Made by a program: the position numbers and the translations under genes
Assembly (NCBI GenBank): GCA_033296885.1
Contig: MU863917.1
Span: 62,001 to 126,000, forward strand
Reading direction: 5' to 3'
DNA length: 64,000 nucleotides
Origin: Triangularia verruculosa
Taxonomy: Eukaryota; Ascomycota; Sordariomycetes; Sordariales; Podosporaceae
Notes under the pieces: model-generated
Database searches by the model: none
Told to the model about the DNA's origin: nothing
Seen by the model: only the letters and a program-made list of their open reading frames with translations
Part shown: one piece after another, positions 22,006 to 35,400 of the stretch
How positions within the stretch are numbered: the first letter of the stretch is position 1
How the letters are laid out: each line of letters opens with the position of its first letter

Positions 22006-23874
22006 ATTGATTTATGGATGAAAGGGAAAGAGGAAAACTGTCTGGTTTTCTTTTTACACGAAGCATGCATGGCATGAATCTTATTGGGATGTTCACCCAA
22101 ATTTATTGAATGAACAAACCTGGACACGATCACTGTACACAAACACACACACACATTGTCTTTTCTGAGACATTAAGGGGCATATAATACTTTTTTTTGG
22201 CCTTTGAAACTGAGGGCGGGAGAGGGAGGGCGAGGGAATGGTTGAACTTATTTTTTTTTCTCTTTTTTTGGCTTTGGTTTTCTTTTCCTACTTTGTCTCT
22301 AATATCGACTATTATTTTTTGTTCTCCTTTCGAAGGGGTTTGTTTATACGCCACAACCTCATTCGATGGACATTTCTTTTTGCTTTCTTTCTTCCGTCTT
22401 CGGCTCTTGCGATGCGGACGGAGTGTTGTTCATCGTTGGCTGTGGCTTCTCTTTAGCATAACACTCATTGCTTGTGGCTGCCCTTTTGTTCGAGATGGGA
22501 AGCGAGTTATATGGTAAACCTTTTTATGTATGGCACGGCGCGCGCGCGACAAAAATAATACATCATGCGTCTCCTTTTTTTTTCTGTAACGCGATGCGAC
22601 AAAATCACCAGGAAGGCAAGAAGCAAGCTATAGTGTTGAAAGAAGAGGAAAATTGGGTCAGAAGAAGAAAGAGGAATTATTGATTTCATAAGCTGTGCTT
22701 TTGTTGTTTATTTTGGCTTGTGAAAGTTTTGAATTTGGTGAAAAGAAGAGAGGTTTGAAGGGGTCTATATAAGGTAATCCAACATGGTGCGTGATGTACG
22801 TGAGGTGCTTGAAGTAGGATGCGAGGAAGGGGAGGAAGGGGGGGATGCGTGGATTTTGGGTTATATCGCCTTTTCTTACAATATTCCCTTTGTCATTGTT
22901 GGCATGATTGGCATTGGAGACAAGCACTTGTTTACCTATCCGTCGCACACATTGTAGTTGGTAGTGGTCAGGTAGTTTTGAGGGGAAATAGTTGTGGGAT
23001 AGGTGTTGCGGTTTGAAGACATGAATGATGAATATCTTACCTTGATTTTCTTCCCCGTTTGTAAACCAGAAGGCAACAACGCGAAAAAAACCAATGGGTA
23101 CAGGTAAGTGCTTCGATATGTTACCTTACATTGAATGACGATCTTTCCGCACTCCAAACCCCTGGCTAACTCAACACCAAATGTTTGGATAAAAAGCCAA
23201 TTAATGAACAAGAAAAGCCATAACGAGGCCTCTTCACCACTCCCCCCAGCTAGCTATGCCCATCGACGCCCTCCCGCCAGCAAGACATTTCGGCTTGGCC
23301 TTCTGCACCAGCTTCCTCTCCTTCGTATCAACCACTATAATTCCATAGCCACCACCATCATTGGCTCCATTCCCTATACTCATTGCGTGAGACCTACCAA
23401 TGGCTTTCAGATTTCTTGGACCTTCATCACCCGTCTCATTCAGATCAACATCTTCTACAGCCTCTATCTGACTAGTCCCTTTCCATATGGCAACTTTAAG
23501 AGCCTGTTCTAAGTAGCATCACTCAGCCAAACCGACTTCTCGCCCTGCTTCTAGATAGGTCTATCCCCAACCTATGCTCCTCTTCAGAATCTTTGAGTCC
23601 ACACAAAAAGCCCACGATACGATATGGATAAGCAGCTTTAGCCACATGAGACCTCACGACTCTCCTGGCTAGCCTCTTAGAACTGTTTACATAATCTAGT
23701 ATTGTCCATGTTGACTGATCCCATACGCCATTCACCACCTCAAACATTCTAACGTCAGCTCCCAACCCACCCTCATTTTAAAAAGCATAGCACCGGAATC
23801 CGTCAGAATGAACTCCATCTCATCATCATCATAATCATCGTCTTCATACCCCTAGCATATCCCACCCCGCCCCT
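22006..23874. other. Convergent 3' region, T-rich, no gene seen
   Basis: About 1.9 kb between the stop codons of the Tea1-like gene and the Mpv17-family gene. Several T runs (around 22190 and 22250-22340) and a CACACACACA tract near 22145 are present. Small ORFs on both strands overlap and carry no domain. Confidence 0.5.
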
Positions 23875-24638
23875 TCAATTCCCGGCAAACAGATTGATAT
23901 AAATCCCCCATCCAATCCCCGCCAACCCACCCACCAAATTCCTCGCCTGCACACTCGTCAAGAACGCAAAGTTGACCAAACTGACAAACGGCCAAAACTT
24001 CCACCCGGCCTTGACAATCCCCCAAAACCCTCCCTTTGTCCTCTCCCAAACAATCCTCCAGTCCACATTCTCATAGTTCACCACCCCCTTCCCCGCGCTC
24101 CCCAGCAAGAACCCCAACCCCGTCTGCGCCTCGGCCGAGTGATGCGCCATGCCCATCTGGATCCCATGCATAAACATGCTGTACAATACAGTGTTGATAA
24201 ACGCCCCGACCGTTTGATCCAAGACTGTTTTGATCACAGTGTTGGCCTTGTTCAACCTGGGCTCGACAAGCCTCCCCTCCCTGGCCTCGGCGTCGAGCTC
24301 ATCTTCCGAGCCCTTGGAGGCGGAGGCGACGGCTTCCGGGGTCGGGGAGGGGTGGTAAGAAGGAAACGTCGACTCGAGGAATTCCTGCCAGAGGATGTTG
24401 GGCGGGGTGTTTACCAGGCCAAACAAGACGTACTGGAACAAGGAGAGGAGGTTGAGGTTGAGGGGTTTCTGCTCATGGGGTCAGTTGGTATTTTCGAGGG
24501 GAGAAGAATGGAGGTAAAAAAAAATAAAAAAAAAATTACGTTATCCCTTTGAGCGGCAATGACTTGGGCTATGATGTTGGAGATGGTGCCGATCACGGCC
24601 GCTTGTATGAGCGCGACAGTCATGGGTGAGAGTGCCAT
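23875..24638 (-). CDS. Mpv17/PMP22-family membrane protein
   Basis: Four-helix membrane protein of the family that includes mitochondrial Mpv17/Sym1 and peroxisomal PMP22; sequence alone does not decide the organelle. Exons in transcript order are 24540-24638 and 23875-24468, 230 residues. The 71-bp intron has a GTAATT donor followed by a long T tract and a CAG acceptor. Hydrophobic segments are visible at the start (PMTVALIQAAVIGTISNIIA), near LSLFQYVLFGLVNTPPN, near GAFINTVLYSMFMHG, and in the C-terminal block. The C-terminal block contains the family hallmark W-K-x-W-P-x-x-x-x-x-N-F (here KAGWKFWPFVSLVNFAFL). A polar insert (about 63-95) separates helices one and two from three and four. 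Confidence 0.9.
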
Positions 24639-25350
24639 GGCGGGCGGGTGGGTGGTGATGGCCAGATTTACTGGTTGACTGAGATGCTTATTGAGCCGCC
24701 TCTTGAAATCTCAGCAAAATTTCTCAGCCAGGTCTATGGACATGACTGGCAGAGAAAAGAGGGGGGGGGGGGGGAAGAAAAGCTCTTTAAGAGTTGAGAC
24801 ACCCGTTTGGTCCTGTTGAGTCTTGACGTTGAGAGCCCAAGGGCACCGCATGCCCCACTTCCCAGCCATGTGGTTGTGCAGCACAAGGTGTTCAAACCAC
24901 ATGTCCTTGATGAGTGGCTGCTGAGTGCCAGACAAAAAAGAGGCCAGGAAAGGACACTTAACACACACGGCATCTCGCACAAAGCAGCTATTTACAAACA
25001 CGCATCTTGCCGGGTTGTCTGCCTTGACGGAACCAACTAGAACCAAGCACCGCCCAGTAAGCAGAGACAATTTATGTTTTTATGTAGCATTAAGTAAATC
25101 AACCCCACGGGTACCAGCGCCGTGTGACTGGGAAATCCGGGTAATGCTTTCTAAATAAAACCCCCGACTGGACACACATTGTGTCTTTTCGCTGGGGCAT
25201 AACACATTACGTCTCGTTTTATTCCGACATTCATAGAGTCAATGTTATACAATATGCTTCCATCCCGTTCAACCCGCCCAAACCACCAGCTCCACCACTT
25301 ATACGCCAGTCTAACCGAATCGTCCACTCATACTGACAGGTTGCACAGGT
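24639..25350. other. Intergenic region with a 14-nt G run
   Basis: About 710 bp between the start of the Mpv17-family gene and the stop of Yif1, so it holds the Mpv17-family promoter. A run of 14 G lies at 24761-24774. No coding exon was identified. Confidence 0.5.
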
Positions 25351-26466
25351 TTATGGCCGGCACAAAACCCACATGAGAAGAGCCTGCACAGGATACGAGT
25401 AGGCAAACAGAAACTGGGTCCGCTGGCTTCTCTTCGCCCGAGAATCGAGGGGGTGCATAGTCTGCATGGGACCCTGGTTGGTGTTGTTGTTTTCTGGCAG
25501 GAGGACATACTTGAGAGAGCGCATCTAGGAAAGTCATTGTTTAGCTGATGTTTTTGGGAACCAACAGGATTCGAAGAATCGAAGACTTACCAGGAACAAT
25601 GAGTTCGCCAGGAAGGTATAGACAAACAAAGTCCATCCGACCCAGCCGCCAGTACCCTTGCCCCCGTTGAAGATCTCCGAAATCACAATTGTCACGATAA
25701 CTCCCACAAACTTGTAACCGCTGTAGGCCACAAGATCCAACAGTTGCGACTTGTTCGAGATGCTCAGTAGATAACACCCTATAGTCAGGGCCAAGATTTC
25801 TAGGCCCACCAGCACAACCGCGGTCGTGGCGACAACTCCAAACAGTTCGGGCTTGAATTCACCCCGCAAACCGGCGATAAGTGTTCGTAGGAAAACGTAT
25901 GTGACGATTGACATAACTGGGATGTACATGTCGGGACTGTTGATGTCGTCTCGAGGCGGGAGATAGAACCATGCCTCCTGGCCGCTACCAGCGCCGGAGT
26001 CCGATGCCTGCCGACGTGTCCATGGCTTATGGCGCCATGGAAAAAGCACCAAAAAGAGTTTGTTGATAACGTAGGAGTTTGTCACGTTAAAATAGTGCTT
26101 CAGGGCCGATACATTGACGAAGCGATTGACCTGTCCAGATCACCGTTAGCTTGATGCCAGCTGTTCATAATGGGAGGGCCGTCCAACATTTTTCTCCAGA
26201 TAGTCCTGGCCCTGACGGAATGCCGTCTGGCCAAACTGCGTGGCTATTTGCGCGGTTGGGTCGTTCATGAAGTTGCCATATTGCCCAAACATATTGCCAC
26301 CCTGCGGCGCCTGCTGCTGTTGTTGTGGATAGGGACTCCCATCGTACCCGTGCGATTGGGGCTGCGCTGTTGGTGGAGGAGGCGATCGAAGTTGGGGGAC
26401 GGTCGAGACGTGCTGCGGAACTGGATGGTGTAACGGGGGCGATTGTCCATACGTCGGTCGCTGCAT
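25351..26466 (-). CDS. yif1: Yif1, Golgi/ER transport membrane protein (Yip1-interacting factor)
   Basis: Yif1/Hrf1-family protein, partner of Yip1 and Rab GTPases in ER-to-Golgi COPII transport. Exons in transcript order are 26188-26466, 25591-26130 and 25351-25524; they give 330 residues. The cytosolic N-terminus is Pro/Gln-rich (about 1-70) and ends in FGQTAFRQGQDYLEKN. The family core VNRFVNVSALKHYFNVTNSYV is formed by joining exons 1 and 2. About five hydrophobic segments follow (near 158-178, 186-212, 220-240, 252-270 and 310-327). The donor of intron 1 is a non-standard GTTGGA, chosen because it alone rebuilds the conserved core in frame. Confidence 0.93.
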
Positions 26467-26945
26467 TCTGGCGGTTGTAACGAGGAGAGCTTGGAAGCAA
26501 TCGACAAGCAATAGGGTGGAAGCTCTTCAATACTCAAAAACGTGATGAATGCGGCGGCAAAAGTGAGTGTGCTCGGTGCGATGTCGCGATGTGGATAGTC
26601 GTCGTCAGTGCGGTTAAGAGGCCGCGAGTTGGTCTATTTCTGGACATGTGTTTTCAACAATTTCTCGATGCTGTCACCTCCCCTGAACCAAAGCTGGTTG
26701 CGCCAGTGGGCGCCGGCTAATCCCCGGTCAGCGACCCGCAGGTCGGTTGCGCCAATGACAGGTCTAGCCGCTATCGATAACAGCGGGGACATGGGACCAC
26801 AATGGCAACTGACAGCGTTACAGCCCACCGTCAACGGGAGCTTCCTCGTTGCGACAGCGCTCCCAGAAACTTAGCAACCCAATTCAACGTGCAGCGCGCA
26901 GCTAGCATTTTCAAACCAGCAGCACCGCCGAGACAACCATTCGCC
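26467..26945. promoter_or_regulatory. Bidirectional upstream region of Yif1 and SRP receptor alpha
   Basis: This 479-bp interval separates the start codons of two divergent secretory-pathway genes and must contain both promoters. No TATA or CCAAT element stands out. Short ORFs in it have no support. Confidence 0.5.
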
Positions 26946-29077
26946 ATGCTGGACACCTTCGAAATTCTTACCACCTCCGGAGTGGTCCTCTGGTCCAGGA
27001 CTTACGCCTCCGTCAGTCCAACGGTGGTCAACAACTTCATCAACGATGTCTTCATCGAGGAAAAGAGTTCGGTCGCTGGCGCAAAGAACGGCGCCCCAGC
27101 TGCTGAGAACCCTCCTTATAAGCATGACCAACACACTTTGCGCTGGACCTTTGAGAAAGAATTGGGCATCATCTTCGTGGTGGGTAATGCTGGCGAAAGC
27201 TGGCTTTTCTGTACCCCTGAATTCAGCTGACCCCTTTTTGCCCCAAGGCTGTGTACCGATCTCTCCTTCACATCTCCTGGATCGATAAACTGGTCGACAA
27301 CATCAGGGCCATCTTTGTAGGCCTCTATCGCGACGAATTGACGAAACCAAATACCACAATCGTTGAGTGCCTCACGTTCGATCAGTATTTCGACCAACAA
27401 CTTCGAGAACTCGAACAAGCCGGTGGCAAATCGGACGGGCGTGCACCCAAACATGAAGTGCTATCCGAAGACACAGGCGACGAGCCTCCTTCTCCACCGA
27501 ATCACGCTCGCGGCCAGCAGACCCAGCCCGGGACATCACCAGGGTCTAGTCCAAATGTTTCGCGCCCAGGTACACCCAGCACAAGCCATCTGCTGGTAGC
27601 CAAAGCTGGTCCGGTGGCGAAAATGTCAAGAAGGGCCAGGAAGATGCAAAACACCAACTCAGCCCCGGCATCATCTGGCGACGAAGGTCCAACCAGAAAG
27701 GCCAAGGCCAAGCCGGTGAAGCGTGGGAGGAAATGGGATGCCGATGGACTTGCCGACGAGGAGGATGGTGTCCAACTGGACTACTCGGTCCCTACCCTGA
27801 CCAGCGATAGCGAAGTTGAAGCAGGAGCGAGACCAGGTGCCGTCGAGGAAGTGGACGCATCGACATGGGGATCCCAGGCGAAAGGAAAGTTTGTGCTGAA
27901 AGATTTGGGCGATGAAGTCCACTCAATCCTTGCCGACGCCGATGCCAAGAAGAGCGCCGCAACCAAGACGGATGCGCCTAGCGGTCTCGTAGGGTCTGGC
28001 CTCAGCGCCATCGGAGGTCTTTTCAGGAACGTGGTAGGCGGGAAAGTCTTGACGAAGCAAGACTTGGAAAAGGCGATGAAGGGAATGGAAGAGCACTTGC
28101 TCAAGAAGAATGTTGCGCGCGAGGCAGCAGTACGCCTTTGTGAGGGTGTAGAGAAGGAGCTAGTGGGAGTAAAGACCGGCAGCTTTGAAAGTGCGTTGTT
28201 CCCTCCTTTGACCCTTATCCACATCGGGCTTTGCTAACCTCGCCCTAGGTATCAACGCAAGAATACAAAAGGCTATGGAGGCTTCGCTGACGAAAATGCT
28301 TACACCGACATCGTCGCTGGATCTTTTGCGGGAGATCGATGCCATCACTTCGCCGTCTGTGACATCTCTTCGCAAGCCCCGCCCATACGTCATGTCGATC
28401 GTGGGTGTCAATGGCGTGGGCAAATCGACGAACCTTTCTAAGATTTGCTTCTTCTTGTTGCAAAACAAGTACAAGGTTCTGATTGCTGCTGGTGACACGT
28501 TCCGTTCGGGTGCTGTCGAACAGCTCGCTGTTCATGTGCGCAATCTGAAGGAATTGACCGCTCGTGAAGGAGGACAGGTCGAGCTATACCAAAAGGGCTA
28601 CGGCAAGGACGCTGCTGCAGTAGCTAAGGATGCGGTCTCATACGCAGCACAAGAGGGGTTCAATGTGGTGCTCATCGATACCGCAGGCCGCAGACACAAC
28701 GATCAAAGACTGATGAGCTCCTTGGAGAAGTTTGCTAAGTTTGCGCAACCGGACAAGATTTTGATGGTTGGCGAGGTATGTTTTTGTCCCCAGCTGTTGG
28801 TGGCCTCGAGACCAGTACTGACTTGTCGTAGGCACTTGTGGGCACAGACTCGGTTGCTCAGGCTCGTAACTTCAATGCCGCGTTTGGATCTGGCCGTTCT
28901 CTGGATGGATTCATCATTTCAAAATGCGACACTGTTGGAGACATGGTTGGAACATTGGTCAGCATCGTACACGCCACCAATGTTCCAGTACTGTTCGTTG
29001 GTGTTGGCCAGCACTACTCTGATCTGAGAAACTTCTCGGTCAAGTGGGCTGTTGAGAAGTTGTTGAGCAGTGCATAA
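26946..29077 (+). CDS. srp101: Signal recognition particle receptor subunit alpha
   Basis: SR-alpha GTPase (SRP101 in yeast, FtsY-related), which docks SRP-bound ribosomes at the ER translocon. Exons are 26946-27179, 27248-28190, 28249-28775 and 28832-29077; all are in frame and give 649 residues. An N-terminal longin-like domain that binds SR-beta (about 1-130) starts MLDTFEILTTSGVVLWSR. A charged linker holds the basic stretch KAKAKPVKRGRK. The NG GTPase module occupies about 320-649, with G1 GVNGVGKST (near 445), the DTFRSGAVEQL insertion-box region, G3 DTAGRRHNDQ, G4 SKCDT in place of the usual TKxD, and the closing GVGQ. Intron 2 has a GCTAACC branch point, and intron 3 interrupts the GEALVGTDS motif. 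Confidence 0.97.
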
Positions 29078-29433
29078 GTACCAACAGCATATGGCGTGGC
29101 TTAGTTGGATTATTGATACAAATACATTACCTAATTGCTTGTTAAACTTGATGTTGATTATTGGAGGTGATCTTTGACTGAGATTTTTCAGCGGCAAGAA
29201 ATGTGAAAGCCAGGAACCACTGCAGGGGTAGCGTTGTCGGTTCTCTCTTCCCCCTTTTTGCATGATAAAGGAAATAAATAGCTGTCACGTGCCCACGCGG
29301 CGCGACGCCTTTGGACCCCGCGACGACCGCGTTTCTTTGCAACTCAATTAAGCTTCCTCAACATCAGACCCCAAGCTCTCGCCAGAAGTCGCTCGCACTC
29401 GGTCCGATCACGACCAAGCCATGCTACGACAAT
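29078..29433. other. Intergenic region upstream of mec1
   Basis: About 356 bp between the SR-alpha stop and the chosen Mec1 start. It holds the SR-alpha 3' UTR and the Mec1 promoter and leader. An in-frame ATG at 29311 could add 41 residues to Mec1. No other feature was seen. Confidence 0.5.
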
Positions 29434-32400
29434 ATGGCATCAAATTCGCGTGGCAGAAATGCCCGGCCAAAACAGCCTGGAATCGGCAATAACTCCCTCC
29501 CTCCTGGAGCACCCCCACCATCAACCCTCGCGGCCCAGATTGTCGAGAACATCTCGTCGACATCGCGAACGTCGCATTCGAACGAAGTCACAAACGAACT
29601 GAAGCAACTCCATACTATCATCGAGAAATACGACGAAAAGCCCGACGCTATCAAGACGCCGCAAGAGCAGCTCGAGTACAATCATCTATTGGTGTACGTG
29701 ATTGGAAGTGTCCATCTTGAGGCTCTTCACTGGAACGATCCATTCGCCAACCAAGAAAAATTGCACGAAGACGCCAGGTCCGCTTTTGGCTTTTTGAGGA
29801 ACACTTTTACCGAGACACCTTCCGTCTTGCAATGCACCACCGACGGGACGAAACATTTACACAAGGGGGAGGAGCCTCTATGGCTGTGGATCTTTCCACG
29901 GCTACTGAAAATACTGGCGCACAGAAGGGCACGTGCAATCAGTGATGAAATCGAGGCTCTCCTCGGATATATCTTGGAGCTCGTGGAGAGGAATGTGGGA
30001 ATGTGGGACCTGGGCTTGCCACTTGTGCAGTACTTCCAAACAACCCTTGACGGTAAGAACACCCATGTTATCTGAGACTGGGGGGCAGGTTAGCTGACAA
30101 TACATAGCTATTTTTGATATATTCAAGCCCAATGCCTCGTCAACCAGGAGGTCGCCCCCCGAAATTGAGCTGCCTCCGAGCGTATTCTTGAAGTCTATAC
30201 TAGGCGACTCGACCCAGGGCTGTACATTCACTCTTGAAGGTGAAGAAAATGCCATCCGGTTTGCCACAAACCTTCTATCGCTCATGAAAAGTGTCGTTGT
30301 TCCCGGACCCGAGCCAAATATCTCTGTTCTGTACGGCAGTCACCCCATCTGGATCATGGATCTCTTACAGTCGCTCAGTACATTGGTGGCGACTTTGCCA
30401 ATTCCCTCGGATAGTAGGGTTTCCACGGTAGTCCAAATGTCCTTGGACCTAGCAGAGGCATACAGTGGACTTGGAGCTGCAGATGCCATTTTTAAGCATA
30501 AGGCTAATGCCACTCTTGCTTTAATATGCAACAACGTTATCAGGAACCCTCAGCAGCTACTTGGTGAAAACGACGAGGGGTCGAATACAAGGCGTGTATT
30601 GTGTCTAGCCTTTTTTCATCTCGCAGAGGCTTCAATTGCTCACGTCCCAACATCATGCCTTATCTCCTGCGGTCTTCTCGGTTCTGCCCAGGTCATTAGC
30701 ATGGAACATGCTGTTGTCGGGATCGAGACAGATTTCTCGGTGGGTCAATCAAATGCCATGTCCTCATTGTATTTGACGCTAATAAGTCTCCAGAGGACTC
30801 TCGAGCTTTTAAAACAGGCAACTGTGAATGCGGCTTTCAAGGGCTTCAACAATGATATTCGGCCAGACCTCTACATTGATGCAGTTTTGAAGCAGCGGGT
30901 AGAACGGCTTTTCACCAACAACAGCCCGATCCAAACGCCCCCCCAGCCCCTATCGAAACGTAGGAAGACTGATTCTTCATCAGCGGTGTCAGGAGCACTC
31001 GGTGATATCCAGAGTCAGATGTGCCAGCTGTTTCAGACGGGACCTGAAGTTGAGCTGGGACACATGCTGAATTCCTTGGCAGACACCTACCCTCAGTTGA
31101 CCGAGGGCCAGAAGTGCCGGCTTATTGATCTGATCTCACGCCTGTTATGCGCCGCAGATAATACAGTAACGGTTCACAAGCACAGCACTTCTCAGACCGT
31201 TGATTTCCAGTGCCCGCATTGCGCTGGTGTCGGCAATATGCTACCAACCTCGTTCGATGATCCGGAGATCAAGAGTGTTGGACTCGGTTATTTCACCAAG
31301 CTAATACTGCATCAGGACTTTATCGAATCCAGGCGGCCCCGTGTGTTTGCTATGGTTACTCTCCGGCGAATAGCTAGACACGTACCAGGCGGAGAATTCT
31401 GGGACATTGAGACTTCAATTCCTGGGAAATGGTGCCTGCAGTCACTCAGTAGCTCGGTCAGAGAACTGCGCATCGCTGCCGGCCGTGCACTCTCCATCTT
31501 CCTTGATGGGTTCTCGGCTCAGGAGGTGGACCATAACACCATCAAACGAAACACAACACGTATCATCAGTCTTCTCAAGTCCATATCCGATCAAAACGAG
31601 GTCTCGCTGCAAGAAACCTGCATCATGGCATGGGGCCAGGTTGGGCGAGTGGTAGCTGATGCAGAGTTGAATCTTGTCCTTATCAAGCTTGTGGAGTATC
31701 TCGGGCATCAAAACATGATGGTATCGACGGTCGCGTTCAATGAGGTTATGAATCTTGCCGCGGCTCGCGATGTGACGATTGATCATCTCTTCAGGCCTTT
31801 TTGGCCCAGTCTGGCATTCTCGGTCGTCAAGGATCTGGTATCAAGGCCGCAGACAACACAATTAGTTGCCGAGCTGCTTCAATTCAGCGTTCACAACCTC
31901 TTGAAACTGTTGCAAAGGCACGCATTGCCCTGGCTGGTTCTGAGCAGGAAAAGGGATGTCATCCAGAAGATTGCCGAGGCAAGAGGTGAAAAGGAATCCT
32001 GGGCGCCCTGTGTCGATGCTGAGAATCTACCATCTATACTTGCTCTTCTCCTTGTACAACAGGTTCCGGATGTCGTGGAGCACTCGATGGCACTGCTCCA
32101 ACACACATCTGCGCACTTCAATAAATCTCCCTTGGGAGACTTCCTTCGCACAGGGCCTCTGCTGATTGCCGTGGAGTTGTTCAAATACGCCGCTGCCGGG
32201 GATGACGACCGAAAACCCCAGGTAAGGGAATTCCTGGCTCATTACTTATGCTGGGCTTTGATAGACTAACGTTCGTCAGGTTCGAACGGCTCTTGTAACG
32301 ATGGCGACTCTAGTCAAGGGAGTGCAAAAGGACAAAAATATGAGCAAGACGGATTGGATCGGGGGGTTTCTCCACCCCTACGCCCTGGGGATGGCTGCGC

Positions 32401-35400
32401 GACTGGTCGAGACCATCAATGATACTCACAATGTGCACCCTCCTATGCAAGAGCGAAAACTGTGCATTCGCGCTATGGAAGTAATGATCAGGGTATGCTC
32501 TTCATACGCCAGTATCGCCAGGACCCAAGTAAGTAGTTACCACACATATTCCCATCATTTTACTAACAAACTGGTACCCAGATTTCTGCTTGTTTGGTAA
32601 CTGCGCTTGCCAATGATGAACTCCGATCGGCAGCCTTCTCCTGCTGGGCGTCTATGCTCACTTGCATGGAGGAGGCCGATATCGAAGCACTACTCGAGGC
32701 AACTTTCTACCTGATCAGGTTCTATTACAATTCCTGCGATGAAGAGACGAAGCTCTTCCTCAAATCTTTGTTACAGGACTTGCTCTCCAAGCACAGACAG
32801 ATCATCGTCAGCTACTCCAACAAGCTCCCATCACTCGGTCCAATCGATGAGCTACGAGACATTAGCCAGGAAGTCGAAGGCCTTTGCCCCCCCTTGAGCA
32901 TCAGGGAGACATTTTCCATATTTTCGCAGCGTTTGGGTCATGAAAATCCGGGTGTTGTTGAATACGCATTGACTGAGCTGGTGGCATACCTGGAAAACCA
33001 CCAGAAATGGCTTCAAACTTCAGCTATTAGCGAACGCCCCGACCATATTGTCGCCATATTGGCGCGATCACTTCTGGATTGTTCAGTCAAGTACAACGGA
33101 TGGCAACCATCGATCGTGCGGCTATGCGCCGAAGCTCTCGGGCTTATCGGTTGCTTAGACTCCAATCGTCTAGAGACCACGCGGGAACAGCAGCATATCG
33201 TCGTCATTCATAACTTCGACGACGCAAGCGAGACTACTGATTTTGTGGCATTTCTTCTGGAAAATGTACTGGTCAAGGCCTTTCAATCGACAACCGACAC
33301 AAAATTTCAAGGATATCTTTCATATGCGATGCAGGTTCTCCTTGAAAGAACTGACTTCAGAGTCGCGTTTCAGATGGGCGGAGAGGGCGCAAGCGAGCCT
33401 GTTTTTAGGAGATGGCTCGCTTTCAGTGAGAGCACTCGAGAGACTCTCATACCTCTTCTGACGTCCTCATTTTTGCTTGCGCCTCTACCTAAGCAGTCAA
33501 CCGAATACCCCATATACAAGCCGGGGAAGAAGCCGTATTCCGCATGGCTCAAAGCAATCGTCTATGACCTGCTCCGCAGTACTCAGAATGCTTTCAGCGA
33601 GATGATCTTCGAGCCACTGTGCCGCTTGATCAAGGTCAAGGACCTCGTGGTTACCGAGTTTTTGCTGCCGTTTGTGGTTATGCATGTCATCTTGGGACAG
33701 CCGGACCCTTCTGTGTTCACCCCAAGGATAAAAACCGAATTGTTGACAATTCTCAATTACCAGCCTCCAGAGACAGCCTCCTATGTCGAGAAGGAACAGA
33801 CAAAACTACATTACCAGGCTGTGTTCCGCATCATCGACTACTTCAAGAGATGGCTGCAGACGGTGAAGTTGAAGCTGACCACACCGAAGGTCCAAAAGCA
33901 GGTCACCTGGGTTGAAGATATTCTAGACTCACTCGACCCGAAGTTGCTCTCACAGCGAGCTGTTGATTGCAATGAGTATGCCCGAGCTCTTTATTTCTTG
34001 GAGCCACACCTAGAAAACCTCGATAAGAGCAAGCCACGTGAGCCTGAGGAGGATGCCCGGTTGCGTGATTCTCTTGTAAACATTTATACACAAATAGATG
34101 ACCCAGATGGGCTTGAGGGAGTCTCTGCGCATCTAGGAACAGTCACGCTGGACCAGCAAGCGCTCAATCACCGGAAAGCTGGCCGTTGGACAGCAGCACA
34201 GTCGTGGTATGAGATTCGACTCGCAGAGTCTCCCGAGGATGCCGATATCCAGGTGGATCTTCTTACATGTCTCAAAGAATCGGGTCAGCATGACGTCTTG
34301 CTCAACTATGTGGAGGGCATGAAGAGATCTCCAGCCACGATCAACAGGATAGTGCCATTTGCAGTTGAAGCCTCGTGGGCCACGGGAAGATGGGAGACGT
34401 TGGAGAAGTATCTCGGATTTTATCACACGGGTGATGTTTCCGAGATTTTCAATCTTGGGGTTGGGCAAGCTTTGCTCTGCCTGAAGAAGAGGGACATGGG
34501 GAGATTCAGGGAGCATATTCAGGTGCTGCGGGACAAGGTCGCAGGATCGATGACTTACTCGGCGACGTCCTCACTGAGGGCCTGTCACGAGGCGATGCTA
34601 AGGTGCCATGTTCTTAGCGATCTGGAAATGATTGCTACCAACAAGTCTCAGGGGGGTGGTGATAATCAGGCCATCATTGGGACGCTAGATAGGAGGTTGG
34701 AAGTCCTCGGTGCTTATGTCGGGGATAAGCAGTATCTGCTAGGTGTGAGGAGGGCAGCTATGGAGATTATGCGGTATGTTAATGTCTGAAGTGAAATGCG
34801 TCGATGTGGACCACTAACTCTTGTAGGCCAAAATTTGTCAACGAAGATATTTCGACCCTATGGCTCCTGAGTGGCAAGCTGGCCAGAAAGTCCGGCTCCA
34901 TGCACCAGTCGTATAACGCAGTGCTTCACGCGCAACAGCTCGGGGATCCTTCTGCCATCATTGAGCATGCTCGCCTGCTGTATAAGGATGGACACCATCG
35001 CAAGGCTATTCAGATCCTGGAAGTAGCGATCAAGGAGAATTCCTTCAAGGACAAGGTGGTCGGGCCCATCCCTCCGAGTTCGGCCAGGAGTCAGGAGTCC
35101 CATCGCAATATGCTGATGGCGACAGCTCAACTGCTTTTGGCGAAGTGGCTCGATTCTACTGGCCAAACGCATGCCGGCGCATTGCGAGCGCAGTACCAGC
35201 AAGCAGCCAAGACGCATTCACGCTGGGAAAAGGGTCACTATTACCTCGGACGTCATTACAAGAAGCTCCTGGAATCCGAGAAAGGGCTTGATCCCGGGCG
35301 ACAGAGCGATGAGTATATCACGGGACAGACAGCCAAGCTCGTGATTGAAAACTACCTCCGATCCCTCAATTTTGGGTCAAAGTACATCTCGCAGACTTTT

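Noticed and set aside
24761..24774. Run of 14 G
   Set aside because: Homopolymer only; no flanking inverted or tandem structure to support a quadruplex-type claim, and length may be unreliable in sequencing.
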